From assembly GCA_947494565.1 (NCBI GenBank), contig CANLVG010000007.1:248001-312000 (forward strand): 64,000 nucleotides of DNA, read 5' to 3'. Position numbers and translations under genes: made by a program. Origin of the DNA: an uncultured Flavobacteriaceae bacterium. GTDB lineage: Bacteria > Bacteroidota > Bacteroidia > Flavobacteriales > Flavobacteriaceae. Below the pieces are notes generated by a model. The model did not search any database. It worked only from the letters and a program-made list of their open reading frames with translations, and had not been told where the DNA came from. This document shows, one piece after another, positions 18,796 to 26,821 of the stretch (positions are counted from its first letter, which is position 1; each line of letters opens with the position of its first letter).

Positions 18796-19917
18796 TTAGT
18801 TTTTCGGTCGAGCTATATAATAGCGATTAAGGCCGTCGGAATTCGCTTCTACAATATCAACAAATCCGTCACGGTTGACATCCGCAGTGATGATATCATA
18901 TGTATGTAGCGTTTCTTCATTGAGTTGATGCGCCTTCCATTCTTTTCCTTTGGCGTTGTTGAAATATACCCAATTGGTACTTCCCGAATTCGCGACAATG
19001 ATATCCAAATCGGTATCCCCATCCAAATCGGCCAAAGCCAGTGCATAGCTATCCGATTCGGTTAGGTCGAAGATGACCGATTCTTCGTAGGACCCTGCCG
19101 TGGTTCCAAAATGAATTCGGTTCGGTTCTCCGATATTCGCGCTTACAATATCCAATACACCATCTTGGTCGATATCACCAACACCCACGGAACGTGTTTG
19201 GTCATCGCCTGTACCATAGGGTATTTTGGACTCAAAACCCATCTTTCCGTCGTTGAGGTAGATGAAATTAGGTTGTCCATCCCGATTGGCCAAAACGAGG
19301 TCAAGATCTTGGTCCCCGTCCATGTCGGCGACTTCCACATCTATGGTGGAGTCCTTTGAAGTTCCAAAATTCATCGTTTCCATAAAGTTCCCATTTCCGT
19401 CATTTATGCAAATCTCATTGGCTCGCCCCCGATTGGTGATTAAGATATCGATAAAACCATCTTGATTAAGGTCGGCAAGTGTCAAATTTCTTGTTGGGGT
19501 ATATGACTTCCCGAAAGTGCTATAATGAGAAAAGTTACCGTTCCCATCGTTTCGGAAAAGAGCATTCGGGGCCATATCATTACCCACGGCGATATCAAGA
19601 TCTCCATCGTTATCGAAATCCCCCAGTTCGGTGGCATAGGTGGTCTCGCGTTGTGCTCCCAAGTTCATTTCCACCGTAAAAATTCCTTTGCCGTTATTCA
19701 GAAATATTCTGTTTTGGCCTGGCCAATGTCTACCATTCGCTACGAGAACATCGATATCCCCATCATCGTCTATATCACCTGTGGCCACTGAGGCAGTGCG
19801 TTCTTGATAGGTGCCCAGAATACGACGGCCATTGGTTTCAAGTGTCATCTCCTGTGCCATGCAACAAGCGCATGTCATCGTAAGAAAAACAACAAATTGT
19901 ACTCGTGTGTTTTTCAA
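18796..19917 (-). CDS. FG-GAP/VCBS repeat beta-propeller, secreted
   Basis: 373 residues, signal peptide (ending CCMAQ) followed by about seven repeats of some 45-50 residues, each with a calcium-type loop such as DIDDDGDIDVLVAN, DFDNDGDLDIAVGN, DMDGDQDLDLVLAN and DLDGDTDLDIIVAN. This is the integrin-alpha-like FG-GAP/VCBS propeller. No sorting signal, lipobox or ASPIC/UnbV tail is present, so it is probably periplasmic or freely secreted. Role unknown; such propellers usually bind proteins or carbohydrates. Stands alone in the minus direction. Confidence 0.85.
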   Translation of the reverse strand: MKNTRVQFVVFLTMTCACCMAQEMTLETNGRRILGTYQERTASVATGDIDDDGDIDVLVANGRHWPGQNRIFLNNGKGIFTVEMNLGAQRETTYATELGDFDNDGDLDIAVGNDMAPNALFRNDGNGNFSHYSTFGKSYTPTRNLTLADLNQDGFIDILITNRGRANEICINDGNGNFMETMNFGTSKDSTIDVEVADMDGDQDLDLVLANRDGQPNFIYLNDGKMGFESKIPYGTGDDQTRSVGVGDIDQDGVLDIVSANIGEPNRIHFGTTAGSYEESVIFDLTESDSYALALADLDGDTDLDIIVANSGSTNWVYFNNAKGKEWKAHQLNEETLHTYDIITADVNRDGFVDIVEANSDGLNRYYIARPKN

Positions 19918-20016
19918 GTGCGGTCTTTTTCAAGCTTTGGTTTCAAAGCTAGTTCTTTCTAAATATATGAAAAAAGGGGGTGGAAGTATACAGTGGTCGC
20001 CTGTAAAGGTGTTTTT

Positions 20017-20586
20017 CTAAGAGTTCAAGCTGTTGAGAAACGATTTACGCATACGCCAGCTAAAAATGAGGCTACAAAAAATAAAGGCCCCCAAAGCCAA
20101 ATAATGTCCCCAGAACGGTTCTGCTCCTTCAAAATCACCTTTGATACGGGCAATGTAGGTTATGATCATCACGAGGCTTACATAATAGAAATAGATCAAT
20201 TGCCAGAAGTACTTCAAACGATGCAATTTGAAAGGGGCCATTACGATCATCACATAGGCCAAGGCTCCCCCGACCAATTTAACAGGCACTACGGGTAGGG
20301 CATTCAGATACATGTTCATAGCCAAAAAAACGAAATGAATCAGGTGTACTACAGCAAAAAGGGTGAGAAGATTGCGTAATTGAAGATTGGTCTTTAAAGG
20401 AGATGGAAACGACTTGGCATAGTTATAGAAGGTGCACAAAAATACTACAGCCGATAAGCGGCCAGAATAGCGGGCGGCATGCCTGAATGTCTCTGTGTAA
20501 TCTTGGTGGACAACATATGAAACCAATATTATCACGGCTTCGAGGACAACGCCCCAGAACAATAGTTTTTTCAATGAAGGGTTCAT
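20017..20586 (-). CDS. Multi-pass membrane protein, ferric-reductase-like transmembrane domain
   Basis: 189 residues with about six hydrophobic helices. Histidines sit at the ends of helices as in b-heme membrane proteins: FRHAARYSGRLSAVVF (helix 2), VVHLIHFVFLAMN (helix 3) and KLHRLKYFWQLIYFYY (helix 5). The ARYSGR...F pattern resembles the ferric-reductase-like/MsrQ transmembrane family, but no flavin or NAD domain is attached. A role in electron transfer is plausible; direct evidence is only the hydrophobic profile and the histidines. Confidence 0.55.
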   Translation of the reverse strand: MNPSLKKLLFWGVVLEAVIILVSYVVHQDYTETFRHAARYSGRLSAVVFLCTFYNYAKSFPSPLKTNLQLRNLLTLFAVVHLIHFVFLAMNMYLNALPVVPVKLVGGALAYVMIVMAPFKLHRLKYFWQLIYFYYVSLVMIITYIARIKGDFEGAEPFWGHYLALGAFIFCSLIFSWRMRKSFLNSLNS

Positions 20587-20903
20587 CAGCAGCTATAGCG
20601 TTTCATAACTACAAGTATATGAAATTTGTTGTTGTGATTTAGAATGTTGAAATAGGTATGTTATGACTAATAACACTGGATTTTTGAACCCTAAATAGGG
20701 AGGTGCAAGATTTGTTGTGAATAAAAGTAGTTGATTTCAGTTGTAGTGCTAAGAATAACAGGAAAAGCTTATGATAATTGTAACTGCTTCAAAGGGATTA
20801 AGGTGTATACGTCACAGTAGTTTGAAGAATTATAATTTAGGTAAAAAACTTGAATATATGACATTTAACATTACTTATATTGTTTATATTATTTCAGAAA
20901 ATT
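20587..20903. other. Intergenic region, no gene seen
   Basis: AT-rich spacer between the divergent membrane protein and T9SS genes. No open frame with coding character, RNA gene or strong repeat was found; the right end leads into the promoter described next. Confidence 0.6.
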
Positions 20904-20904
20904 G

Positions 20905-20934
20905 TTGATAATTCGTACATATTATCTATTTTTG
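20905..20934 (+). promoter_or_regulatory. Bacteroidota-type promoter of the T9SS beta-propeller gene
   Basis: TTG (20905-20907), a spacer of exactly 19 bases, then TATTTTTG (20927-20934): a full match to the TTTG/TANNTTTG housekeeping promoter. It predicts a start of transcription near 20941 and a leader of about 20 bases. Confidence 0.65.
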
Positions 20935-20961
20935 AACTAAAGAACATTAGTAACTTATGTT

Positions 20962-22842
20962 ATGAGAAAAACCATAAGGCATCAAAAGTCGAGTTTGGAC
21001 ATTCTGTTGTCTTTTTTGGCCGTCATCACTGCATTATTTTCTCAAGGACAAGATATAACCGTGTCTACATCGGGTTCGGTAAGAGGTTCTGCCTATGCTA
21101 AGCAAAATAAGATCGTCACTTTGGAACGAGGTGGGGAGTTATTCACCTACTTCGCTTTCCTAGAAGAACAAAGTCCCGTAACTGCTTATACCGTTAGAGT
21201 ACTGGAATATAACCATAAAGATAGCATGAGCAACTACGTTGATGTTGGTGATATTCAATTGCTTAATGGTTATCCACCTCACGGAACCCCCAGTATTACT
21301 ATAGATAAAGACGGATATTTACATATTGTTTATGGTCCTCATTATGCGGAAATAAAATATCGAAAATCCACTCAAAGTCTGTTCAATAGCTCTCTAAACT
21401 TCTCCCCGATCGTTACAGTAGGTGCGTTAAAATCTTCGCATGATCAATGGACCTATTTAACAATCAAATCCGATGATTCCAAAACCCTTCACATTTCTGG
21501 TAGTTTAGATGCTACGAACCCATTCTCAGACAAAGCTCAGGACATTGGCTATATCCGAAAAAAAATCAATCAACAATGGGAATATCCGCTACAAACCAAT
21601 GACCCTGTAAACTCTTTCTCGCCCAATTATGAGTACGTCAGGTATGATGTTATGATGAACATTGACAACAACAACAAAGTTCACATTTTAGCCCCCGATA
21701 CTAATGCTAGTCTCAGCCTTCCTGAATGGAAAACGGATTATTATTATTTTACCTCTGGAACAGGAGGGAATTCGTTTAATTCCCAAGGTTTAGTATGGGA
21801 ACATGATTTGGTGCAGAGTAGGGGTCGAGGAAACATTGCCTTTGATTCTAATGATTTTCCTCATTTTACCATAAATGCAGGTAATACCGTATTAAGTGAA
21901 TACATTTATCACAACTACTATAATGGGCAGTCTTGGACCAAGGATGCGATAGGATTGCAAGGAAAATACGTGCATGTTCCCAAGCTCAGGATAGATGACT
22001 ATAACCATTTGTTTATGTCATTCTATGCCACAAACGGTTCGGGATGGACAAGCACAGGTTCCGAACTCTATTTGGCGTTTAAGGATTTAAATGACTCAAA
22101 CGCTACGATTAAAAAATACTTATATCGGAAAATACCTGGAAGTTTGATTTGGATTCCGACCATAGAGGAGTTTGAGCGCTTCACCAATATCAACAAAAAT
22201 TGGTTTCATATGATGTGGCAGGAAAGTACAAGTCATAACAATAATGCGATTCAACATATTTATGCGGATTTGGTTGTGCCAACAGAGTTCGCGGTTCCGG
22301 TCCGGACCTACAAAAGACACACTGACTTTAAGACAGGTACGCTTCTTACAGCTGGCAATCCCAATGCTACGAGTCAACCGAGTCTGAAAACAACTTTGTC
22401 AGAAACGAGTACGGCGAATTTTACTTCTGGCCAAAGAATACGGCTTTCACCGGGTTTCCATATAAAAAGGGGAGCGAAGTTTCACGCAACAATAGATAGC
22501 GGTCTCGAAGGTTTCGATAAAATTACTAATCTGATGTCAAAGACAGGGCTTAAAGATGAGTTTGAAGAAAGTTCGGCAGAAGAAGTAAGCAGCGAAAACC
22601 AGGGACTTTTATTATTTCCGAACCCAAATACGGGAGTCTTTCATATTGACCTTCCGGAAAGTCTAATTTCAGAAAAGGTGTTGGTTCAAATCTTTGATGG
22701 TCTTGGCAAACTAGTCCACCAAGAAAAGATTAATGCTTCAAGAGGAACAATAAAGACCAACTCACTATCTGTAGGAACATATTATTTGAAAGTAACACAT
22801 AAAGAAACACTTTTTAGTAAAAAGATTTTAATAACGAATTAA
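20962..22842 (+). CDS. T9SS cargo protein with BNR_4-like beta-propeller
   Basis: 626 residues. Signal peptide (about 1-30), then a beta-propeller of BNR_4 style: HGTPSITIDKDGYLHIVYG, SSHDQWTYLTIKSDD and GNIAFDSNDFPHFTINAG are blade strands with the Asx-box-like pattern. Then a linker of the kind rich in GQRIRLSPGFHIKRGAKFHA (about 480-505), often seen before T9SS tails, and a C-terminal type A sorting domain (LLFPNPNTGVFHIDL...GTYYLKVTHKETLFSKKILI). It is thus secreted or surface-attached through T9SS. Some BNR_4 propellers are ulvan or other polysaccharide lyases; whether this one has a catalytic site cannot be read here. A tail-fibre-like gene follows 11 bases downstream. Confidence 0.8.
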   Translation: MRKTIRHQKSSLDILLSFLAVITALFSQGQDITVSTSGSVRGSAYAKQNKIVTLERGGELFTYFAFLEEQSPVTAYTVRVLEYNHKDSMSNYVDVGDIQLLNGYPPHGTPSITIDKDGYLHIVYGPHYAEIKYRKSTQSLFNSSLNFSPIVTVGALKSSHDQWTYLTIKSDDSKTLHISGSLDATNPFSDKAQDIGYIRKKINQQWEYPLQTNDPVNSFSPNYEYVRYDVMMNIDNNNKVHILAPDTNASLSLPEWKTDYYYFTSGTGGNSFNSQGLVWEHDLVQSRGRGNIAFDSNDFPHFTINAGNTVLSEYIYHNYYNGQSWTKDAIGLQGKYVHVPKLRIDDYNHLFMSFYATNGSGWTSTGSELYLAFKDLNDSNATIKKYLYRKIPGSLIWIPTIEEFERFTNINKNWFHMMWQESTSHNNNAIQHIYADLVVPTEFAVPVRTYKRHTDFKTGTLLTAGNPNATSQPSLKTTLSETSTANFTSGQRIRLSPGFHIKRGAKFHATIDSGLEGFDKITNLMSKTGLKDEFEESSAEEVSSENQGLLLFPNPNTGVFHIDLPESLISEKVLVQIFDGLGKLVHQEKINASRGTIKTNSLSVGTYYLKVTHKETLFSKKILITN

Positions 22843-22853
22843 GCTATTTGATT

Positions 22854-23630
22854 ATGAAAATACAGAAGTTTATAGTAATGAGTTGTTTGCTAAGCATAGG
22901 TCTTTCCCATAGCCAATGGAACTATGATAATCAGTCCATACTCTATTCTGACAATTCAAATGTTGGTGTTGGAACTAGTACTCCCAGTACTAAACTACAT
23001 GTTTATGAGACTGCTATTCAGTCAGATGCGGCGATAACAGTACAAAACCGTTCTACCTGGGATCCAAATGCAACGGCTTCGATGTTGTTCACACATAGTG
23101 CGGCAAATTTTAGCGGCGGAAAAATTTCCTCAGTAAGAGATGGCCTCTACAGGTCAAATATGATAAATACGGCCAATTCCTCTTTGGTATTCTTTACTGC
23201 TAAAAATGGCGTTGATATCGAACATATGAGAATTGACAGTGACGGAAAGGTTGGTATTGGTACACAGGATACTGGCGATTTTCAACTAGCGGTAGAAGGA
23301 ATGATTGGAGCCCGGGAAGTAGGAATAACCTTGGATGGTAATTGGACATGGCCTGACTATGTATTTAGAGAAAATTATGCTTTACCGTCTCTTGAATTTG
23401 TGAAGTCTTTCATAAACACAAATGGTCATTTACCAGAAATACCATCGGAAAAACAGATTGATGAAGAGGGAATAAGATTGGCAGAGCTTAATATCAAAAT
23501 ATTGAAAAAAGTTGAAGAACTTACATTGTATTTAATTGAACAAAATGAAACGATAAAAGACCAACAGAAACAAATTAATGACTTAAAAGAGCAGATTAAC
23601 TCTACATTGTCTAATGATTCAGGACATTGA
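22854..23630 (+). CDS. Secreted tail-fibre-like protein with C-terminal coiled coil
   Basis: 258 residues from ATG 22854 (an in-frame TTG six bases upstream is less likely). Signal peptide (KFIVMSCLLSIGLSHS), then the NVGVGTSTPSTKLHVY motif typical of bacteroidetal proteins built like phage tail fibres, a beta-rich centre with a second KVGIGT copy, and a C-terminal module PSLEFVKSFINTNGHLPEIP followed by a coiled coil (about 205-250). This end resembles the intramolecular chaperone/stalk region of such fibres. No T9SS tail. It is cotranscribed with the upstream T9SS propeller and may be its partner at the surface. Function unknown. Confidence 0.7.
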   Translation: MKIQKFIVMSCLLSIGLSHSQWNYDNQSILYSDNSNVGVGTSTPSTKLHVYETAIQSDAAITVQNRSTWDPNATASMLFTHSAANFSGGKISSVRDGLYRSNMINTANSSLVFFTAKNGVDIEHMRIDSDGKVGIGTQDTGDFQLAVEGMIGAREVGITLDGNWTWPDYVFRENYALPSLEFVKSFINTNGHLPEIPSEKQIDEEGIRLAELNIKILKKVEELTLYLIEQNETIKDQQKQINDLKEQINSTLSNDSGH

Positions 23631-24039
23631 TTATTTTTTGCCAAAAAGAGTAAATCTCACGTACGTGGGAGTAAAGTTTATACCGGAGAATAAGTATTGG
23701 AAATCAAATTGTCAGAACAACCATTAATAGCGAGTGCCCTCTTATGCTATCCGTATTGCCGTTCTCAAGGGGTATGACGGCGAGTTATATTGCTGTTCTT
23801 GTCGGTCTCCCCTCATGAACTAATCGGGTCAGAAGTAAGTAGGCTCTCGATGTCTTCAAAGACTTTTTTAAGTATTAAACTCGCGTTTCAATATTTCCTC
23901 TTTCGAAGATCGTTTTCAGAAGTTACGGGTTGGACTAAGTAGGCGCCTCATGATTTTTACTACGAGAGAGCCTATATATGTGCTTCCTGCCTTTATTTTC
24001 AGAGATTAGATAGCTCGGATTAGTTTTAAGAAGTAGTAA
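23631..24039. other. Intergenic region, possible gene remnant
   Basis: No intact gene. It holds a perfect 10-base palindrome CACGTACGTG (about 23659-23668) and, near 23728-23815, two short reading-frame pieces (CYPYCRSQG, then YDGELYCCSC after a one-base shift in a GGGG run) with a cysteine pattern like a zinc ribbon. This could be the trace of a decayed gene, but is too short to name. Confidence 0.3.
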
Positions 24040-24642
24040 TCAATTCTTCCTGAGTTGCAAATCCGATTTCTCATAGCGTACAAATCCGTTCTTTGTTGGC
24101 AACTGTTTTTTTAGTTGCCAGTACTTCTGCACATCTTTTACGGTCTTACCCTCATTATCCGCTAAAAAGTCACGGGTGTATTGTGCAAGCATATTGTTGG
24201 CTGCTATGGTTCTTTTAAAGTTCGCGTCTTCTTTTCTCTTTTCCAATGCATACCACTTTTTGACCGCATCACCCAAATTTTTTCCCGCACTTGTTTTGAC
24301 CCAATCCATGAAGTCACTGTGACATGTGAATTTACTCCCGATTTGGCTCTTCATGAACCGTCTAAAATTGGGTCCGAAAGAGACATTGTCCGTAATTATC
24401 GTTTCGGGGGTCAATTCAGAATTCACCCAATTGAATTTTGATACGGTTGGGTTTTTCCTTGGCTGGGGTTTGATTTTTCCCTCATTGTCCAAAGCGTACA
24501 TGATTCGATCTCTCAAATCAAATTTGCGCCCATGAGAAGGTAAGTTCAGGAGTTTACAGATGGACACCATTTCTTCTTTGAGCCAATACCATTGGTTAAA
24601 CTCCCGCCCTGATTTTATAGTTTCGATTTCCGGTCGTTCCAT
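24040..24642 (-). CDS. DUF6434 protein with SAP-like N-terminus
   Basis: 200 residues from ATG 24642 (the frame stays open upstream to 24741, but the family starts at MERPEIETIKSG). The first about 75 residues (REFNQWYWLKEEMVSICKLL, then GRKFDLRDRIMYAL) are SAP-like helix-extension-helix. The C-terminal part is DUF6434: FNWVNSELTPETIITDNVSF, then FRRFMKSQIGSKF and the helical DFMDWVKTSAGKNLGDAV. SAP domains bind DNA, so a cytoplasmic nucleic-acid role is possible, but no function is established. It sits in a gene-poor, AT-rich stretch with no partners. Confidence 0.8.
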   Translation of the reverse strand: MERPEIETIKSGREFNQWYWLKEEMVSICKLLNLPSHGRKFDLRDRIMYALDNEGKIKPQPRKNPTVSKFNWVNSELTPETIITDNVSFGPNFRRFMKSQIGSKFTCHSDFMDWVKTSAGKNLGDAVKKWYALEKRKEDANFKRTIAANNMLAQYTRDFLADNEGKTVKDVQKYWQLKKQLPTKNGFVRYEKSDLQLRKN

Positions 24643-24994
24643 CGATTCATATTTGGTTGGTATAATTGCACCGCAACTCCGAATATACAACAGAATGAAC
24701 ATTTCTAGGGAGTTTTTAAGGTGGACGAGAGCAAAAAACACGCTTGCGATGGTCCGACAGTGGTAGGAGCGTACTTAATGGACCCGTTTCAAATAGCACG
24801 ACGTGAGTTTGAAATCCATTTTGGTCGAAATTATATTCAGAGGTGCGAAAATGAAGTACTTGTCAAAATGTAAGGAGGCTGATTTCAGGCTAGTGTCACA
24901 CCCTAGGGCAAATGATTCTCATTTTGGTTTTTTGAGACTCTTTTTGAGAAAGCCGCGGTGATTTTATCTCTAATTTTCGGAAAAATACGTTGTT
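24643..24994. other. Intergenic region, no confident gene
   Basis: Divergent spacer between the DUF6434 gene and a lipoprotein gene. A 31-codon frame (24778-24873) starting MDPFQIARREFEIHFGR is the only open piece; it has no recognisable family or ribosome-binding context. No promoter of the TANNTTTG type stands out. Confidence 0.5.
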
Positions 24995-25501
24995 ATGAAT
25001 TATTTGAGATTAGTAGGTAGGTCCATGACATTGATTGTGTTGTGTATGGTCGTGTTCTCATGTTCTTCCAGTGAAAATGATGATGACACGGGAGATGTTA
25101 CAAACACGGCTGTTGAAGGCCGCTATTCGGGTACGATTGAAATCACACTTTCCGGGGATATGATATCCGTCCCGATTACGATGACGGTAAGTGAAAATTC
25201 GCCCACCAGATTTTCCGGAGATTTTTTTGAAACCGGCAATTTTGTACCCTGCTGTAGTACAAACCCGCAGGATGGAACGTTTACGTTCAATTTTGATCCG
25301 GCGAGCATGACTATCGACAATTTTGTCATCCGAGTGGATTTCAATATCAATCCTGATATGCCCTGTACGGGCGTATACAGGGGTTCTGGACGAGTTGAGT
25401 TCGATGAAAGAAGTTCAATAGAGGCCGAGATGCTTTTTAATGATTGTAATGTTTCCGATACTACCGGAACAATCTCCCTCACTCGAATCGGTGGTTTGTG
25501 A
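24995..25501 (+). CDS. Hypothetical lipoprotein
   Basis: 168 residues. SPII signal peptide ending VVFSC, a serine/aspartate-rich linker (SSSENDDDTGD), then an all-beta domain: YSGTIEITLSGDMISVPI, TFTFNFDPASMTIDNFVI and YRGSGRVEFDERSS. Three cysteines occur in the mature domain, two adjacent (VPCCSTNP). No family was recognised; the fold resembles small lipocalin-like or YceI-like barrels only in outline. Single gene, followed by a bidirectional terminator shared with the convergent gene. Confidence 0.7.
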   Translation: MNYLRLVGRSMTLIVLCMVVFSCSSSENDDDTGDVTNTAVEGRYSGTIEITLSGDMISVPITMTVSENSPTRFSGDFFETGNFVPCCSTNPQDGTFTFNFDPASMTIDNFVIRVDFNINPDMPCTGVYRGSGRVEFDERSSIEAEMLFNDCNVSDTTGTISLTRIGGL

Positions 25502-25630
25502 AGAATTGATGCCAGTTAATGAGGTTAGTGGTTATAGGGGTCTTTTATTTTCTGTGCTTTTCTGAAACGGATGAAAAAGGTAGTATTAGATTGAATGCCA
25601 CCATTAGCACCTTTTAAATTAGTTTAAACG

Positions 25631-25661
25631 AAAAAGACCGCATTGTAAATTGCGGCCTTTT
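25631..25661. terminator. Bidirectional Rho-independent terminator
   Basis: Hairpin built from AAAAGGCCGCAAT-type arms around TTGTAA, with A/T runs on both sides. It lies between the convergent lipoprotein gene and the Spy-like gene and can serve both. Confidence 0.8.
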
Positions 25662-25682
25662 CAAACTATTCACCCACCGGAA

Positions 25683-26135
25683 CTATTTCTTTTTACCGTG
25701 GCGATTACGACTTTTTCCGTTCTTGCCATTTCTGTGCCTGCCCTTTCGGTGTTGCATTTGTTGCCATTGGGTATACTGTTCTTCAGACAGTATTTTTTTC
25801 ATTTCCGCCTTTTGGGCGATTTGATGATCCAACCGGGCGTTGGCCATGGCATAACGTTCTTCGGATGTGGGTTTTTTAGCCTCCCCATCTTCTTTCGATG
25901 CTTTGCGTTCTTCCATTTTGGCTTTATGCATTTCGGCATTTTCCAGTTGAATCACCTTGATCTGTTTCTGTTGCGCCTCGGTGAGGTCTAGAGCCAAGGT
26001 CATTTTCTTGGTTCGCAAGGTGGCCACTTGTTCCGGGGTCAAATCTTTCATGGCATCTCTATGGGTTCTTTCCCCTTTTTGGGCCGTTACTGTGAATCCC
26101 GCAAGGAGCAGGATCATCATTACTGTTTTTTTCAT
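25683..26135 (-). CDS. DUF4890/Spy-like periplasmic protein
   Basis: 150 residues from ATG 26135, which gives a proper signal peptide (MKKTVMMILLLAGFTVTAQ); a further upstream frame to 26162 is less likely. The mature part is almost all helix and rich in Lys, Glu, Gln and Met, with two LTPEQ/LTEAQ-type motifs (DLTPEQVATLR, LDLTEAQQKQI) as in Spy/CpxP chaperones, and an LSEEQYTQWQ repeat near the end. The last 20 residues are His/Lys/Arg rich (RKGRHRNGKNGKSRNRHGKKK ends the protein). Spy-like proteins act as periplasmic chaperones or metal sensors. Family-level call. Confidence 0.78.
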   Translation of the reverse strand: MKKTVMMILLLAGFTVTAQKGERTHRDAMKDLTPEQVATLRTKKMTLALDLTEAQQKQIKVIQLENAEMHKAKMEERKASKEDGEAKKPTSEERYAMANARLDHQIAQKAEMKKILSEEQYTQWQQMQHRKGRHRNGKNGKSRNRHGKKK

Positions 26136-26277
26136 CTGTATGGTTTTAAATGATTTCTGCAACTTTGACCCGAGTGTGCGCCATTGGTTTAATCTGGGAA
26201 GAACAATTGTGATTTTTTTAACTGAACATTTTTATTTTCCGGTTCTCTTAGCAGGGTTTTCTGTTGTTTACAAAAGG

Positions 26278-26315
26278 AAAGCGGCATGAGTTTGGGGAAA
26301 CTCATGCCGCTTTTT
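26278..26315 (-). terminator. Terminator of the 50-residue mini-gene (copy 1)
   Basis: Thirteen-base perfect arms GCGGCATGAGTTT/AAACTCATGCCGC with a GGGG loop, flanked by A and T runs. It is about 70 bases past the mini-gene stop on the minus strand. Confidence 0.7.
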
Positions 26316-26384
26316 CAAGTAGGTGTTTTCAAGGTGAACACAATTTGGGTTTTGGAAAGCCCTTGAATGTGTTCAAAATGTTTT

Positions 26385-26537
26385 CTAGTTCAACACGTCG
26401 TCGGTTGAAATCTGTTCTATTGTGTTTTCCACTAATTGGGTATTCTCGATCGTCTCGGTAGTATCAATACTGTAGTAGGTCATTACAGCTAATACTAGAC
26501 TTGAGAAATATAGGGCACTTTTTATTTTATGTGACAT
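26385..26537 (-). CDS. Small membrane or secreted peptide, 50 residues (copy 1)
   Basis: ATG 26537 to TAG 26385. The product starts MSHKIKSALYFSSLVLAVMT, one hydrophobic helix (about 8-23), and ends in an acidic Thr/Asn/Gln tail (ENTQLVENTIEQISTDDVLN). A paralog at 30899-31051 shares 38 of 50 residues and the same upstream DNA, while silent changes are frequent, which argues that the reading frame is under selection. The hydrophobic part may be an uncleaved anchor. Function unknown. It has its own terminator. It lies just downstream (minus direction) of the large metalloprotease gene. Confidence 0.75.
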   Translation of the reverse strand: MSHKIKSALYFSSLVLAVMTYYSIDTTETIENTQLVENTIEQISTDDVLN

Positions 26538-26690
26538 GGTGATTTGGTTTTTAATTCTGAAGCTAATCTACTTCGGATTCGTGTTCAAAAAAGCCGATTG
26601 TTGCGAAATGGGCCATTTCTGATGTCAAAATCACGTATGTTGTTGAATAGCGTTTTTTTTTACCGAACTTATTTTCCGTTCAACGATGCT
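26538..26690. repeat. Conserved upstream region of mini-gene, copy 1
   Basis: This segment is a diverged copy of 31052-31205. Shared blocks include GGTGATTTGGTTTTTAATTC, CAAAAAAGCCGATTGTTGCG and ATGATGTCAAAATC-like pieces. Because the non-coding part is conserved as well as the gene, it probably holds the promoter and regulatory sites. Confidence 0.7.
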
Positions 26691-26821
26691 TAGGGAAAAT
26701 TACATTTTGACGACTCTCTGGTTCACCTTCGATTTTATTGTCAGAAATAGGACAATAGCCTACAAAAAGGGAATAAAACCTTTATCTCTTTTTTTGTATC
26801 TTGATGAATTGGTCTAGAGGG

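Noticed and set aside
24778-24873. 31-codon open frame MDPFQIARREF...
   Set aside because: Too short, no upstream signals and no family; could be chance.
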